Positions 35,290 through 43,951 of a stretch of 43,951 nucleotides of DNA are shown here, in pieces; position 1 is the first letter of the stretch, and the number at the start of each line of letters is the position of its first letter. This DNA comes from Desulforegula conservatrix Mb1Pa (lineage in GTDB: Bacteria; Desulfobacterota; Desulfobacteria; Desulfobacterales; Desulforegulaceae), in NCBI RefSeq assembly GCF_000426225.1, contig NZ_AUEY01000029.1:1-43951 (forward strand), read 5' to 3'. Both the position numbers and the translations under genes were made by a program. Under the pieces are notes generated by a model. It was not told the origin of the DNA, did no database searches, and worked only from the letters and a program-made list of their open reading frames with translations.

Positions 35290-36060
35290 ATGGACTCTGC
35301 AACTGAAGCATCAAAGAACCTCCTTTTAGAAAAAACCGGGGCTGTAATCTCCGGCATAGGTCAGTCAATTATAAACAATTCCTTACGTTTTTATAAAAAA
35401 ATTGAGAATTCGTCCATTGCCATAAAAGGGCTGATTCTTGAGAAAAAGCTTACCCTTTCAAATTCAATAAAAAATAAAAATAATGGAACATGGGAAGATA
35501 ACGGCAAAAAATTAATGCTTTCCTTTTTAAGGAAGGGGAATGCCGGATCCCTGGTAATTTCTGTTGAAGCCGGAGTCATGGGGCTTCTTGCGATCAAGGC
35601 AGGAGGAGAAGTCCTCGAACTTGGATGTGGTGACGGTTTTGACGCTAAAAACTTTTTCAGTACCAAGGCATACCACATCACGGCAATAGATTCGAATCAT
35701 GACGCACTTAAGCATGCGTCAGTCAATAATTGTGCGCCCAATATTACCTATAAGTACTGCGATTTTTCCACGGATATGACGGTCGGCATGTTTGACTCCA
35801 TTGTATGGAACAGGGGGCCTGAAGAATTCAATAAAAATGTGGCCGAAAAAATAGTCTCGGGAGCAAAAATGAGGCTGAACGAAGATGGTATTCTGTCAGG
35901 ATCGTCAAACATCCTCAAAAGCTCCGGTTGGCTAAACAGCCCGTCAGACCTTGAAAAGTTTCTCTGTGCCCATTTTAGCCATGTAAGAATCAAAGAAAGC
36001 GGCTGTTTTCCGGGAACCTGCTATTTTTATGCATCTGAAAAGGAACTGCGGCTGATTTAA
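35290..36060 (+). CDS. Class I SAM-dependent methyltransferase, unknown substrate
   Basis: The 256-residue protein has a helical N-terminal part (~100 residues, no family recognised) and a Rossmann methyltransferase core. Motif I is VLELGCGDGFDAKNF (about 119-133), an acidic ITAIDSNHDALKHA ends strand 2, and FDSIVWNRGPEEF is around motif IV. AAGGAG lies just before the ATG. The gene is followed one base later by xseA, so the two are co-transcribed. Substrate cannot be inferred; the N-terminal extension may decide it. Confidence 0.8.
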   Translation: MDSATEASKNLLLEKTGAVISGIGQSIINNSLRFYKKIENSSIAIKGLILEKKLTLSNSIKNKNNGTWEDNGKKLMLSFLRKGNAGSLVISVEAGVMGLLAIKAGGEVLELGCGDGFDAKNFFSTKAYHITAIDSNHDALKHASVNNCAPNITYKYCDFSTDMTVGMFDSIVWNRGPEEFNKNVAEKIVSGAKMRLNEDGILSGSSNILKSSGWLNSPSDLEKFLCAHFSHVRIKESGCFPGTCYFYASEKELRLI

Positions 36061-36061
36061 G

Positions 36062-37420
36062 ATGATTCACAGAGACGTACCTGGCGGACTGCCTACAAGA
36101 ACTGTATTAACTGTCACAAACCTTACTTTAAGAATTAAGTCACTTCTTGAGGAAAGCTTCAGCTTTGTATGGGTTGAGGGGGAAATATCGAACCTCAGAA
36201 TCCCGACATCCGGCCATTATTATTTCACTGTTAAAGACTCCAATGCCCAGATAGCCGCAGTCATGTTCAAAGGCCAGGTTAAATCCCTGAAATTTGCCCT
36301 GAAAGACGGCATTGCCATAACAGGACTCGGCAGAATAAGCGTGTATGAGCCAAGGGGCAGCTATCAGATAATTTTTGAATATTTAGAGCCAAAGGGAGCC
36401 GGATCCCTACAGCTTGCGTTTGAGCAGCTAAAAGAAAAACTTGCCGGAGAGGGGCTTTTTGATCAATCAAGGAAAAAGCCCCTGCCCTTTCTCCCTTCAA
36501 AAATCAGTGTAATAACTTCACCATCTGGCGCAGTAATAAGAGATATCATCACTGTATCAAAACGCAGATTCCCTTCTGTCCGCATTGAGGTAGTTCCTTC
36601 AACTGTTCAGGGCGATGCTGCCGTTCCCCAGCTTGTCTCGGCAATTGAGCTTGTAAATAAGATTGCTGACAGCGATATAATAATTATTGCAAGGGGCGGA
36701 GGATCGATAGAGGATCTTTCCGCGTTCAACTCGGAAGAACTTGCACGGGCTGTTGCTGCATCTGTTGCCCCTGTCATTTCAGCCGTAGGCCATGAGACTG
36801 ATTTTACAATATGTGATTTTGTGGCTGACCTGAGGGCGCCAACTCCGTCTGCGGCAGCCGAGATAGCATTGCCTGACATCAGGGATCTTGAAAGACTTGG
36901 CTCAAATTACAGAAACAGGCTAATCAACTCCACACTGAGACAAATAGGATCTCACAGAACCCACTATAGGTCTCTCTGTAAAAGACTCGTTGATCCAAGA
37001 AAAAAAATCCAGGATCTCATACTCAGATGCGATGATCTCACAGCAAGACTGCACAGAGCCGGCCAGATATGCCTCGACAAAAGAAAATCAAAGATTGAAA
37101 ATTTAAAAAACAGGCTCATGCTTGGAAAATTTGTTTCAGATATCAGATCTCTGAAGTATAGAAAAATCTTGCTTGCTGAAAGACTCAAGGCTTCGATAAT
37201 GGGTATGGTAAAAAATAAAAAATCAGACGTGGCGAGACTTGGCGCAACCCTTGAAGCTCTCAGCCCTGTTGCTGTTCTTTCAAGGGGATACAGCATAACA
37301 AGAACAATGCCTGATAAAAAAATTATCCTGAAAGAGTCAGAGGTTATGCCTGGGCAGCTTGTTGAAACCATTCTGGCATCAGGTAGGATTGTATCAAAGG
37401 TGGAAGGAAAAGAGGAATAA
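36062..37420 (+). CDS. xseA: Exodeoxyribonuclease VII large subunit
   Basis: The 452-residue product begins with the OB-fold (LTLRIKSLLEESFSFVWVEG, EISNLRIPTSGHYYFTVKD). The catalytic core follows with SGAVIRDIITVSKRRFP, RGGGSIEDLSAFNSEELARA and GHETDFTICDFVADLRAPTP. A long coiled-coil and C-terminal segment GYSITR end the chain. With XseB it forms the nuclease that degrades single-stranded DNA into oligonucleotides. The stop overlaps the xseB start by one base (TAATG). Confidence 0.95.
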   Translation: MIHRDVPGGLPTRTVLTVTNLTLRIKSLLEESFSFVWVEGEISNLRIPTSGHYYFTVKDSNAQIAAVMFKGQVKSLKFALKDGIAITGLGRISVYEPRGSYQIIFEYLEPKGAGSLQLAFEQLKEKLAGEGLFDQSRKKPLPFLPSKISVITSPSGAVIRDIITVSKRRFPSVRIEVVPSTVQGDAAVPQLVSAIELVNKIADSDIIIIARGGGSIEDLSAFNSEELARAVAASVAPVISAVGHETDFTICDFVADLRAPTPSAAAEIALPDIRDLERLGSNYRNRLINSTLRQIGSHRTHYRSLCKRLVDPRKKIQDLILRCDDLTARLHRAGQICLDKRKSKIENLKNRLMLGKFVSDIRSLKYRKILLAERLKASIMGMVKNKKSDVARLGATLEALSPVAVLSRGYSITRTMPDKKIILKESEVMPGQLVETILASGRIVSKVEGKEE

Positions 37421-37656
37421 TGACCAAAAAGAATTTTGAGCAATCCATGAAGGATCTGGAAAAAATAGTTGAAGAACTTGAAAGCGGAGAGATCCCGCTC
37501 GAAAAAGCCCTGAAAAAATTTGAAGACGGGATAAAGCTTTCGAACTTCTGTGCAAAGACACTCGACGAGACAGAAGCAAAAATCACAATGCTGATCCGAA
37601 CACCTGAAGGTGAAATAACAGAAGAGCCTTTTACTGGTGCTGAAGATGAATCCTGA
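37420..37656 (+). CDS. xseB: Exodeoxyribonuclease VII small subunit
   Basis: The 78-residue product is of normal size. FEQSMKDLEKIVEELESGEI and PLEKALKKFEDGIKL are the family's two-helix signature. It binds the coiled-coil of XseA. Translational coupling with xseA is indicated by the one-base overlap; the next gene, ispA, starts about 95 bp later. Confidence 0.94.
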   Translation: MTKKNFEQSMKDLEKIVEELESGEIPLEKALKKFEDGIKLSNFCAKTLDETEAKITMLIRTPEGEITEEPFTGAEDES

Positions 37657-37750
37657 CAACTTCATTTCAGCGTTCAAATGATAGAAAAATACTCGTTGAA
37701 AGACTATCTTAAGCGCTGGATATACAAAACGGGCCTTTCCGGGAATACCG

Positions 37751-38626
37751 ATGTTTGATCTTAAAAAATACCTCGAAGAAAAACGGGTCTTAATTGAATC
37801 AAGGCTTGAAGAATGCCTTGACAGCCATGATGGCAGGAGAATAACCGCAGCAATGCATCATTCCCTCATGGCCGGAGGAAAAAGGCTCAGGCCTGTGCTA
37901 TGCCTCGCTGCTATGGAGACCTTGGGATGTGAGCCGTTAAAAGGAACAGGCGTTGCCTGCGCCCTTGAAATGATACATACCTATTCCCTTATTCATGATG
38001 ATCTTCCTGCCATGGACAATGATGATCTGAGACGGGGAATCCCAACCTGCCACAAGGCTTTTGACGAAGCCACAGCAATTCTCGCCGGAGACGCGCTTCT
38101 TACCTCGTCTTTTGAAATACTGGCTGACAGTCTAAAGGGTATACCAGAAGCCCTCGAAATCATAAGTCTTGTTGCAAGGGCTGCTGGCCACAGGGGAATG
38201 ATAGAAGGCCAGATGAAAGACATAATGTCCGAAGGCAAAAAAATAACCAAAGAAGAGCTTGAACAGCTCCACATGAGCAAGACAGGAGCACTCATAGAAG
38301 CTTCTGTGCTGTCAGGAGCTATGATTGCCGGAGCGGATAAAAAGGCCCTTGATGGACTCGGAAAATATTCGAAACTCATAGGGCTTGCATTCCAGGTGGC
38401 TGATGACATATTGAATATTGAAGGCGATCCGGCCTTGATGGGCAAGGCCAAAGGAAGTGACGAAGAGCTTGAAAAAGCGACCTTCCCTTCCCTGATCGGA
38501 CTTAAAGAGTCAAAAATATACGCTGAAGAGCTCATTGACTCAGCAATCAATGCTCTTTCAGTTTTTGACCAAAAGGCTGAGCCTCTGAGGGCCATAGCCA
38601 GATATATAATTGAACGTAAGAGATGA
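37751..38626 (+). CDS. ispA: Polyprenyl synthase, farnesyl/geranylgeranyl diphosphate synthase type
   Basis: The 291-residue product carries the substrate-binding MAGGKRLRPVL, the first Asp-rich motif DDLPAMDNDD and the second region DDILNIEGD, in which the last Asp of the usual DDxxD is Asn. It condenses IPP with allylic diphosphates to make FPP or a related prenyl diphosphate for quinones and undecaprenyl carriers. Its 3' end is 10 bases from the dxs ATG, so the precursor and the prenyl chain enzyme are made together. Confidence 0.92.
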   Translation: MFDLKKYLEEKRVLIESRLEECLDSHDGRRITAAMHHSLMAGGKRLRPVLCLAAMETLGCEPLKGTGVACALEMIHTYSLIHDDLPAMDNDDLRRGIPTCHKAFDEATAILAGDALLTSSFEILADSLKGIPEALEIISLVARAAGHRGMIEGQMKDIMSEGKKITKEELEQLHMSKTGALIEASVLSGAMIAGADKKALDGLGKYSKLIGLAFQVADDILNIEGDPALMGKAKGSDEELEKATFPSLIGLKESKIYAEELIDSAINALSVFDQKAEPLRAIARYIIERKR

Positions 38627-38636
38627 TTGTATCAAA

Positions 38637-40505
38637 ATGCTCAAAAATATAAAAACACCACAGGATCTTAAAAAATGCCCGAAAACAGGCCTTCCTGAAA
38701 TTGCGGCGGAAATAAGACAGGAAATAATAAAAACCGTATCTTCAAACGGAGGCCATCTGGCTTCCAGCCTTGGTGCTGTGGAGCTTGCCATTGCCATACA
38801 TTATGTATTCGACGCACCCAGGGACAAGGTAATATGGGACGTAGGTCATCAGGCCTATGCCCATAAACTGCTGACTGGAAGACTGGACCAGTTTCCCACA
38901 ATAAGAAAATCAGGCGGACTATCAGGGTTCACAAAAAAAGCTGAGAGCCCTTACGATGCTTTTACGACCGGCCACAGCAGCACGTCCATTTCCGCCGGGC
39001 TTGGCATGTCGTGCGCAAAGCATATAAAAAAAGACAAATCCAAGGTCATATGCGTTATCGGAGACGGTTCCATGACCGCAGGCCTTGCCTATGAAGGACT
39101 AAATCAGGCCGGCGATTCAGGCAGGGATCTTATAGTCATTCTAAATGACAATGACATGTCGATTTCAGAAAACGTGGGTGCTCTGTCATCTTTTTTAAGC
39201 AGGACATTCACCCAGAAACGCCTTCTTGAATTCAGAAAAACATTCGGGGAATTTCTGAAAGCTCTCCCGGGCATCGGAGACGATATTTACCAGATTGCCA
39301 AGAGGAGCGAGGAATCTTTCAAGACCTTTGTAACGCCAGGGATGCTCTTTGAGGCCTTTAATTTCGAATATTTCGGCCCGATTGACGGACATCGGCTCAA
39401 CCATCTGATCGATATTTTAGAAAATATCAAGGAAGTAAACGAACCTGTTCTTCTTCATATCATAACCAGAAAAGGCAAGGGCTATGAACCGGCAGAATCA
39501 AATCCGACTTTTTTCCACGGAGTGTCTGCCTTTGACATAGACAGCGGTGAAACAGCTTCTTCAGACCAAGGCCCGCCTACTTATACCCAGGTTTTTGGCG
39601 AAAAAATGATCAGCCTTGCCGAAGGAAACCAGAAAATTGTGGCTGTTACTGCTGCCATGCCAGAAGGAACAGGTCTTTCCGACTTTGCCAGAAGATTCCC
39701 TGACAGATTCTTTGATGTGGGAATTGCGGAACAGCACGGAGTGACTTTTGCCGCAGGTCTGGCATCAGAAGGCTTAAGGCCTGTTGTGGCGATTTATTCT
39801 ACATTTCTCCAGCGTGCCTATGACCAGATCATCCATGATGTCTGTATAGACAACTATCCTGTGGTCTTTGCCATTGACAGGGGCGGAGTTGTCGGAGAAG
39901 ATGGCCCAACTCATCATGGGCTGTTCGATTTTTCTTATCTGCGTTCCATGCCAAACCTCACAGTGCTGGCGCCTAAAGACGAGCATGAATTTTCAGCTAT
40001 GCTTGAAACGGCTGTAAACCATGAAGGCCCCGTTGCCATAAGGTATCCTAGGGGAAAAGTCACAGGAACACAGACCAGCTCTCAATTCCAACCGATTCAA
40101 ATCGGCAAGGCGGAAATTCTCAGGGAAGGGTCTGACATCCTGATTCTTGCGATTGGCCAGCCAGTTTCCGAGGCGATTTCAGCTGCTGAAATTCTGGCTG
40201 GAAAGAATATTTCGGCATGCGTGGTTAATGCAAGGTCTGTGAAACCACTTGACACAGATCTCATTTGTGAACTTGCAGCAAAAACGCCCAGAATCATCAC
40301 CATCGAGGATCATGTCAGAATGGGCGGGTTCGGAAGCGCAGTGCTCGAATGCCTTGCTGACAATGGCATTACAGGCATCACAATCGAACGCATCGGATAT
40401 CCGGACAGATTCATTGAACATGGCAGCCAGATGGAACTCAGGCAGAAATACGGCATATCTGCCAACGGCATAGTCGACGCCTCGCTAAGGCTGCTGAACA
40501 GATGA
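38637..40505 (+). CDS. dxs: 1-deoxy-D-xylulose-5-phosphate synthase
   Basis: I place the start at ATG 38637 because MLKNIKTPQDLKK aligns with the conserved Dxs N-terminus; a TTG at 38610 would overlap ispA and add nine unconserved residues. The 622-residue enzyme has the thiamine-diphosphate and catalytic blocks WDVGHQAYAHKLLTGR, TGHSSTSISAGLGM, GDGSMTAG, VGIAEQHGVTFAAGL and DRGGVVGEDGPTHHG. It catalyses the first step of the non-mevalonate isoprenoid pathway (pyruvate + glyceraldehyde 3-phosphate). Its stop overlaps the tlyA start (ATGA). Confidence 0.95.
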   Translation: MLKNIKTPQDLKKCPKTGLPEIAAEIRQEIIKTVSSNGGHLASSLGAVELAIAIHYVFDAPRDKVIWDVGHQAYAHKLLTGRLDQFPTIRKSGGLSGFTKKAESPYDAFTTGHSSTSISAGLGMSCAKHIKKDKSKVICVIGDGSMTAGLAYEGLNQAGDSGRDLIVILNDNDMSISENVGALSSFLSRTFTQKRLLEFRKTFGEFLKALPGIGDDIYQIAKRSEESFKTFVTPGMLFEAFNFEYFGPIDGHRLNHLIDILENIKEVNEPVLLHIITRKGKGYEPAESNPTFFHGVSAFDIDSGETASSDQGPPTYTQVFGEKMISLAEGNQKIVAVTAAMPEGTGLSDFARRFPDRFFDVGIAEQHGVTFAAGLASEGLRPVVAIYSTFLQRAYDQIIHDVCIDNYPVVFAIDRGGVVGEDGPTHHGLFDFSYLRSMPNLTVLAPKDEHEFSAMLETAVNHEGPVAIRYPRGKVTGTQTSSQFQPIQIGKAEILREGSDILILAIGQPVSEAISAAEILAGKNISACVVNARSVKPLDTDLICELAAKTPRIITIEDHVRMGGFGSAVLECLADNGITGITIERIGYPDRFIEHGSQMELRQKYGISANGIVDASLRLLNR

Positions 40506-41245
40506 AACCAATCAAGGAGAGGCTTGACATAATTCTGTTTGAAAGAGGACTTTCCCAAAGCAGACAGAGGGCGCAGGCCATAATCATGTCTGGAAGAGTT
40601 CTTGTCGATAATGAGCCTGTTGACAAACCCGGCACAAAAGTGATGAAAGATTCGGAAATCAGAATCAAAGGCGACGATGACTGCCCTTTTGTAAGCAGGG
40701 GCGGCCTTAAAATCCAGCATGCCATTGACACCTTCGGAATGGATGTAACAGGACTTGTATGCATGGATATTGGCGCATCTACAGGAGGTTTCACTGATTG
40801 TCTTATTCAAAGAGGCGCAAAAAAAGTTTTTGCTGTTGATGTTGGATATGGCCAGCTCGCCTGGAAACTGAGACAGGATGAAAGGGTCATTTCAATAGAA
40901 AGAACAAACATAAGACATATGCCGCTTGAGATCATCGGCGAACCAGTCGATCTTGCAGCAATAGATACGTCGTTCATCTCCCTCAGAATTGTTTTACCTG
41001 CTGTATTGAAGTTTCTTAAAAAACATGCAATTATACTGGCTCTGATCAAACCTCAGTTCGAGGTAGGAAAAGAGAACGTCGGTAAAGGCGGAGTCGTAAG
41101 AGATTCTGCCCTGCATGATGAAGTTGTATCTGATTTAACCAGTTTTTTCAGCGAGACAGGCCTTGAAGTAAAAGGGATTACCTCATCTCCCATATTAGGG
41201 CCTAAAGGTAATAAGGAGTTTCTGATTTTGTTGGGATATCATTAA
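40502..41245 (+). CDS. tlyA: TlyA-family rRNA 2'-O-methyltransferase
   Basis: The 247-residue product has an N-terminal S4 RNA-binding domain (LDIILFERGLSQSRQRAQA with a GRVLVDN loop) and an FtsJ-like methyltransferase with DIGASTGGFTDCLIQRGAKK, DTSFISL and the catalytic-Lys block IKPQFEVG. TlyA methylates 16S/23S rRNA; it is also annotated as hemolysin A, a misleading name. It overlaps dxs by 4 bp, typical of this delta-proteobacterial cluster. Confidence 0.93.
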   Translation: MKPIKERLDIILFERGLSQSRQRAQAIIMSGRVLVDNEPVDKPGTKVMKDSEIRIKGDDDCPFVSRGGLKIQHAIDTFGMDVTGLVCMDIGASTGGFTDCLIQRGAKKVFAVDVGYGQLAWKLRQDERVISIERTNIRHMPLEIIGEPVDLAAIDTSFISLRIVLPAVLKFLKKHAIILALIKPQFEVGKENVGKGGVVRDSALHDEVVSDLTSFFSETGLEVKGITSSPILGPKGNKEFLILLGYH

Positions 41246-41322
41246 AATGTCACATAAAGATGGCAAAGTCTCACGCCACAGCCTGATATACAATCAAATA
41301 CAGGAAGGAGAGCAGTCTTATT

Positions 41323-43407
41323 ATGAAGGACATGGTGGAAAAGATAAGAAACATCGCGATCGTTGCCCATGGCGGGGCTGGTAAAACCTCACTGGCAGAA
41401 GCCATGCTTTTTAATGCCGGAGTAACAAAAAGACTCGGTAGAGTCGACGACGGCAGCTCGACACTTGATTTCATGCCCGAAGAAATTGAACGCAAAGCAA
41501 GTCTGACATCCCACTTTTTCCAGATTGACTGGAACAAAAAACGTATCAGCGTAATAGACACACCAGGAGACCAGAATTTCTTCTCCTCTGCAAAAACCTG
41601 CATGCCAGCAGCGGACACGGCTCTTATAGTTATTGACGCTGTAGATAAAGTTAACTTGAGAACTGAAAAAGCGGCTGAATTCGCAGCTGAGTATGATCAA
41701 CCAGTCGTATTTTTTGTCAACAAAATGGACAAAGAACGCGCCGACCTGGAATCTGTACTTGAAAATGCGGCAGAACTGCTCTCCCCTAAGCCCATAAAGA
41801 CACAGATACCAATCGGAAAAGAAGACGGATTCAAAGGGATAATTGATCTTGTCACAGGACAGGCATTTACCTATGAGGGCGGGAAAAAAACAAAAACAGC
41901 CATACCCCAGGATCTTCAGGATCAATTCGAGACCGAGCGGTCAGAACTCATTGAAAACGTTGCTGAAGCAGATGACGCGCTTCTCGAAAAATACCTCGAA
42001 GGCGGCGAGCTTGCAGATGATGAAATAAAATCGGCCCTGAAGAAAGGGATAGCTAATAGAGTGTTTGCGCCTGTCCTCTGCGGGTCAGCCACCAAAAACA
42101 TCGGCATAGATTTACTCTGTGACTTTGCGGCAGACTATATGCCGTCACCATCTGAAAGAGGGCCATGGAAAGCGACCGACGAAAAAGGTGAAGAAATCAC
42201 CATTAATCCTGATCCAAACGGACCTTTCTCAGCCCTTGTTTTCCATACAATAGTCGACCCTTATGCAGGCCGTCTCTCGATTTTCAGGGTAGTCTCAGGA
42301 AACATGGTACCTGACGGCAAGTTCTACAACATGAAGAAAGATTCAAAAGAACGCTTTAACCAGCTTCTTGAAATATCAGGTAAGGAACAGAAGCAGATAC
42401 AGCAGGCTGTTCCAGGATCAATATGCGCTGTCGCAAAACTTAAAGACACTGCAACCGGCGACACAATCTGCGATGAGGACAAAAAGGTCAAGTTCAAGGC
42501 TGCTGCACCTATGAAGCCCATTATTGCCCTTGCAATAGGTCCAAAATCAAAGGGTGATGAAGACAAGCTCTTCTCATCTCTTTCAAAAATTCTTGAGGAA
42601 GACGTTTCACTCTCCATAACGAGAAACACTGAAACCAAGCAAATGCTATTGGCTGGTATGGGAACTGTGCATATTGATACTGTCGTTGGCAGGCTCAAGA
42701 GCAGATACAATGTTGAAGTTGAAACAAGCACTCCAAAAGTTCCGTACCGTGAAACAATCAAGAAAAAAGTCCGTGTCCAGGGTAAGCACAAGAAACAGTC
42801 AGGCGGACATGGTCAGTACGGAGACTGCTGGATCGTCATGGAACCGATGCCAAAAGGCAGCGGATTCGAGTTTGTTGACGCAATTGTCGGCGGCTCTATA
42901 CCTCGCCAGTTTATTCCTGCTGTTGAAAAAGGCGTTATTGAAGCGTCGGACAGAGGCGTTCTTGCAGGATGCAAATGCGTTGACTTCAAGGTGACTGTTG
43001 ATGACGGTTCATTCCATGCAGTTGACTCATCTGAAATGGCATTCAAAGTAGCAGGTTCTCTTGCCTTTAAAAAAGCCGCCCAGGACGCAGGCCCTGTTCT
43101 TCTTGAACCGATTATGGAAATGTCCATCATCACATCAGACGAGTTTATGGGCGATATCATGGGCGATCTCAACTCAAGACGCGGCAGAGTCCTTGGCATG
43201 GACAGTGCCGGAAGAAAACAGATAATCAAGGCCCAGGTACCTCTTTCCGAAGTTCTAACCTACGCTAATCAGCTCCAGTCCATGACTGGCGGACGCGGTA
43301 CATATGAAATGAAATTCACCCACTATGACGAAGTACCAGGTGACATAGCAGAAAGAATTCTTCCGAATCTCCGCAAGGAAAATAATTACAGCGGGCCAGA
43401 AGCATAA
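41323..43407 (+). CDS. EF-G paralogue (elongation factor G-like, EF-G2 type)
   Basis: The 694-residue GTPase has all five EF-G domains. The G1 loop is AHGGAGKTS rather than the AHIDAGKTT of canonical EF-G, which marks the EF-G-like (FusA2) subgroup. G3 is DTPGDQNF: the catalytic His of DTPGH is Asp. G4 is NKMD and G5 GSATKN. The C-terminal domain IV-V region (GQYGDCWIVMEP, GDIMGDLNSRRGRVLGMD) is normal. AAGGAG lies 12 bases before ATG 41323, a long but acceptable spacing. It may act in translocation under special conditions or in ribosome recycling. It is the last gene of the plus-strand cluster and is followed by a terminator. Confidence 0.9.
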   Translation: MKDMVEKIRNIAIVAHGGAGKTSLAEAMLFNAGVTKRLGRVDDGSSTLDFMPEEIERKASLTSHFFQIDWNKKRISVIDTPGDQNFFSSAKTCMPAADTALIVIDAVDKVNLRTEKAAEFAAEYDQPVVFFVNKMDKERADLESVLENAAELLSPKPIKTQIPIGKEDGFKGIIDLVTGQAFTYEGGKKTKTAIPQDLQDQFETERSELIENVAEADDALLEKYLEGGELADDEIKSALKKGIANRVFAPVLCGSATKNIGIDLLCDFAADYMPSPSERGPWKATDEKGEEITINPDPNGPFSALVFHTIVDPYAGRLSIFRVVSGNMVPDGKFYNMKKDSKERFNQLLEISGKEQKQIQQAVPGSICAVAKLKDTATGDTICDEDKKVKFKAAAPMKPIIALAIGPKSKGDEDKLFSSLSKILEEDVSLSITRNTETKQMLLAGMGTVHIDTVVGRLKSRYNVEVETSTPKVPYRETIKKKVRVQGKHKKQSGGHGQYGDCWIVMEPMPKGSGFEFVDAIVGGSIPRQFIPAVEKGVIEASDRGVLAGCKCVDFKVTVDDGSFHAVDSSEMAFKVAGSLAFKKAAQDAGPVLLEPIMEMSIITSDEFMGDIMGDLNSRRGRVLGMDSAGRKQIIKAQVPLSEVLTYANQLQSMTGGRGTYEMKFTHYDEVPGDIAERILPNLRKENNYSGPEA

Positions 43408-43436
43408 TAAAAACTTGTTTTTGAAAACTTGAAAAT

Positions 43437-43468
43437 AAAAGGGGGACTCATTCGAGTCTCCCTTTTTA
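43437..43468 (+). terminator. Intrinsic terminator after the EF-G-like gene
   Basis: GGGGGACTC and GAGTCTCCC form a stem (one mismatch) around ATTC, followed by TTTTTAATTTT. It ends the transcription unit starting at 35290. The remaining 43469-43793 gap holds repeat remnants and a small uncertain ORF. Confidence 0.85.
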
Positions 43469-43523
43469 ATTTTATGGCTTTTGATTAGGATCCATCAATT
43501 TGATTTGAATGGCCTTATATGGC

Positions 43524-43651
43524 TGACAAGGTCGCAAAAAGTCCGGTTGCCGTCAAAAAACCCGATTCTTAGGGTGCTCAAGCTCTAAGGCTTGCTCACC
43601 AGATGCGTGTGCAGACGGGTCGCTTTTTGAAAAAAGCTTGGCAAAAACTTT
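43524..43651 (-). repeat. Half of a family A repeat joined to a family B-like fragment
   Basis: TGACAAGGTCGCAAAAAGTC with GGTTGCCGTC (43524-43554) is one terminus of family A, broken off just before the first palindrome. GGGTCGCTTTTTGAAAAAAG and CTTGGCAAAAACTTTTTT (about 43617-43652) are B-like. The junction may record an insertion or deletion. Confidence 0.45.
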
Positions 43652-43733
43652 TTTGATTACCATTTTTACTCCGCCATGCTTATCTTAAAGCAGGTTAAAG
43701 ATTATCCAGATATGAGAGCTGGTCTGGAAAAAT

Positions 43734-43951
43734 TGGACAGCCATTTAAGTGAAAATCTGCTTTATTAGAACATCAAAAAAAAGGAGCAGAAGAATGGCAA
43801 AAGGAATCAGAAGAAATCACGGACCAGCATTCAAGGCTAAAGTGGCGTTAGCGGCTTTGAAGGGAGACAAAACCCTCTCGGAATTATCCGATCAGTTTGG
43901 TGTGCATTCCAATCAGATATCAGCCTGGAAGAAAGAGCTTGAACAGAATGC
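43734..43951 (+). mobile_element. IS3-family insertion sequence, left end
   Basis: TGGACAGCCATTTAAGTGAA (43734-43753) lies about 60 bases upstream of orfA, where the left inverted repeat of an IS3-type element is expected. The exact boundary is not proven because the right end is outside the window. Confidence 0.5.
43794..43951 (+). CDS. IS3-family transposase OrfA, N-terminal part (cut by window edge)
   Basis: ATG 43794 follows AAGGAG. The 52 visible residues read MAKGIRRNHGPAFKAKVALA, then ALKGDKTLSELSDQFGVHSN and QISAWKKELEQ. This is the helix-turn-helix of IS3-family OrfA proteins, which bind the IS ends and are joined to OrfB (the DDE integrase) by programmed frameshifting. OrfB and the far end lie outside the window. 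Confidence 0.9.
   Translation, partial: MAKGIRRNHGPAFKAKVALAALKGDKTLSELSDQFGVHSNQISAWKKELEQN

Overview
The window looks like chromosomal DNA of a Gram-negative, probably anaerobic Desulfobacterota (deltaproteobacterial) organism. The evidence is the xseA-xseB-ispA-dxs-tlyA cluster layout, orphan hypA/hypB, a ferredoxin-like Fe-S protein, an iron-sulfur flavoprotein, an outer-membrane TpsB translocator and an RND efflux set. This is inferred from gene content only; no rRNA or other taxonomic marker is present.

Layout. 1-352 is the right end of an IS256-type insertion sequence. 354-4162 (minus) holds a hemerythrin-like protein and a BarA-type hybrid histidine kinase. 5000-7881 (plus) holds a small zinc-ribbon protein and a polar amino-acid ABC importer whose permease carries an extra beta-rich domain. 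8462-10066 (minus) is a secreted GDSL/SGNH hydrolase with two tandem C-terminal domains. 10812-14802 (plus) pairs an exported TPR-CHAT caspase-like protein with a TpsB/FhaC translocator. 15434-17139 (minus) is a double flavodoxin-fold Fe-S flavoprotein followed by yebG. 17468-19956 (plus) is hypA-hypB and a winged-helix/ferredoxin protein. 20146-23091 (plus) is a metal-responsive ArsR/CadC repressor, its promoter/operator and a CadA-type P1B-ATPase. 23748-28568 (minus) is a pyruvate-carboxylase-like biotin enzyme with a zinc-ribbon tail, and the biotin ligase upstream of it. 28747-34495 (plus) is a tripartite RND efflux pump. 35290-43407 (plus) is a methyltransferase, exonuclease VII, isoprenoid precursor genes, tlyA and a second-type EF-G. 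From about 43734 to the window edge lies the start of an IS3-family element.

Intergenic DNA. Almost every long gap is filled by two interspersed repeat families. Family A (about 135-160 bp) has terminal inverted repeats around TTGATGG-CTCGCAAAAAGT and two internal palindromes; there are five intact or near-intact copies plus degenerate, interrupted and half copies. Family B (about 165-340 bp) has TGG...CCA termini with roughly 23-bp imperfect inverted repeats and an internal hairpin around CGGATTA...TAATCCG. Three copies of B have recognisable ends (4529-4789, 10443-10609, 34648-34988). The last is inserted inside an A copy and flanked by an exact 12-bp direct repeat, so the empty site can be reconstructed. 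Neither family encodes a protein, so both look like non-autonomous mobile elements (MITE-like) moved by enzymes encoded elsewhere.

The observations most worth follow-up are the B/A repeat families, the exported TPR-CHAT + TpsB pair without a visible substrate, the zinc-ribbon-tailed carboxylase with a non-standard biotinylation motif, the domain inserted in the ABC permease, and metal- or catalytic-residue losses in the hemerythrin-like protein and the EF-G paralogue.
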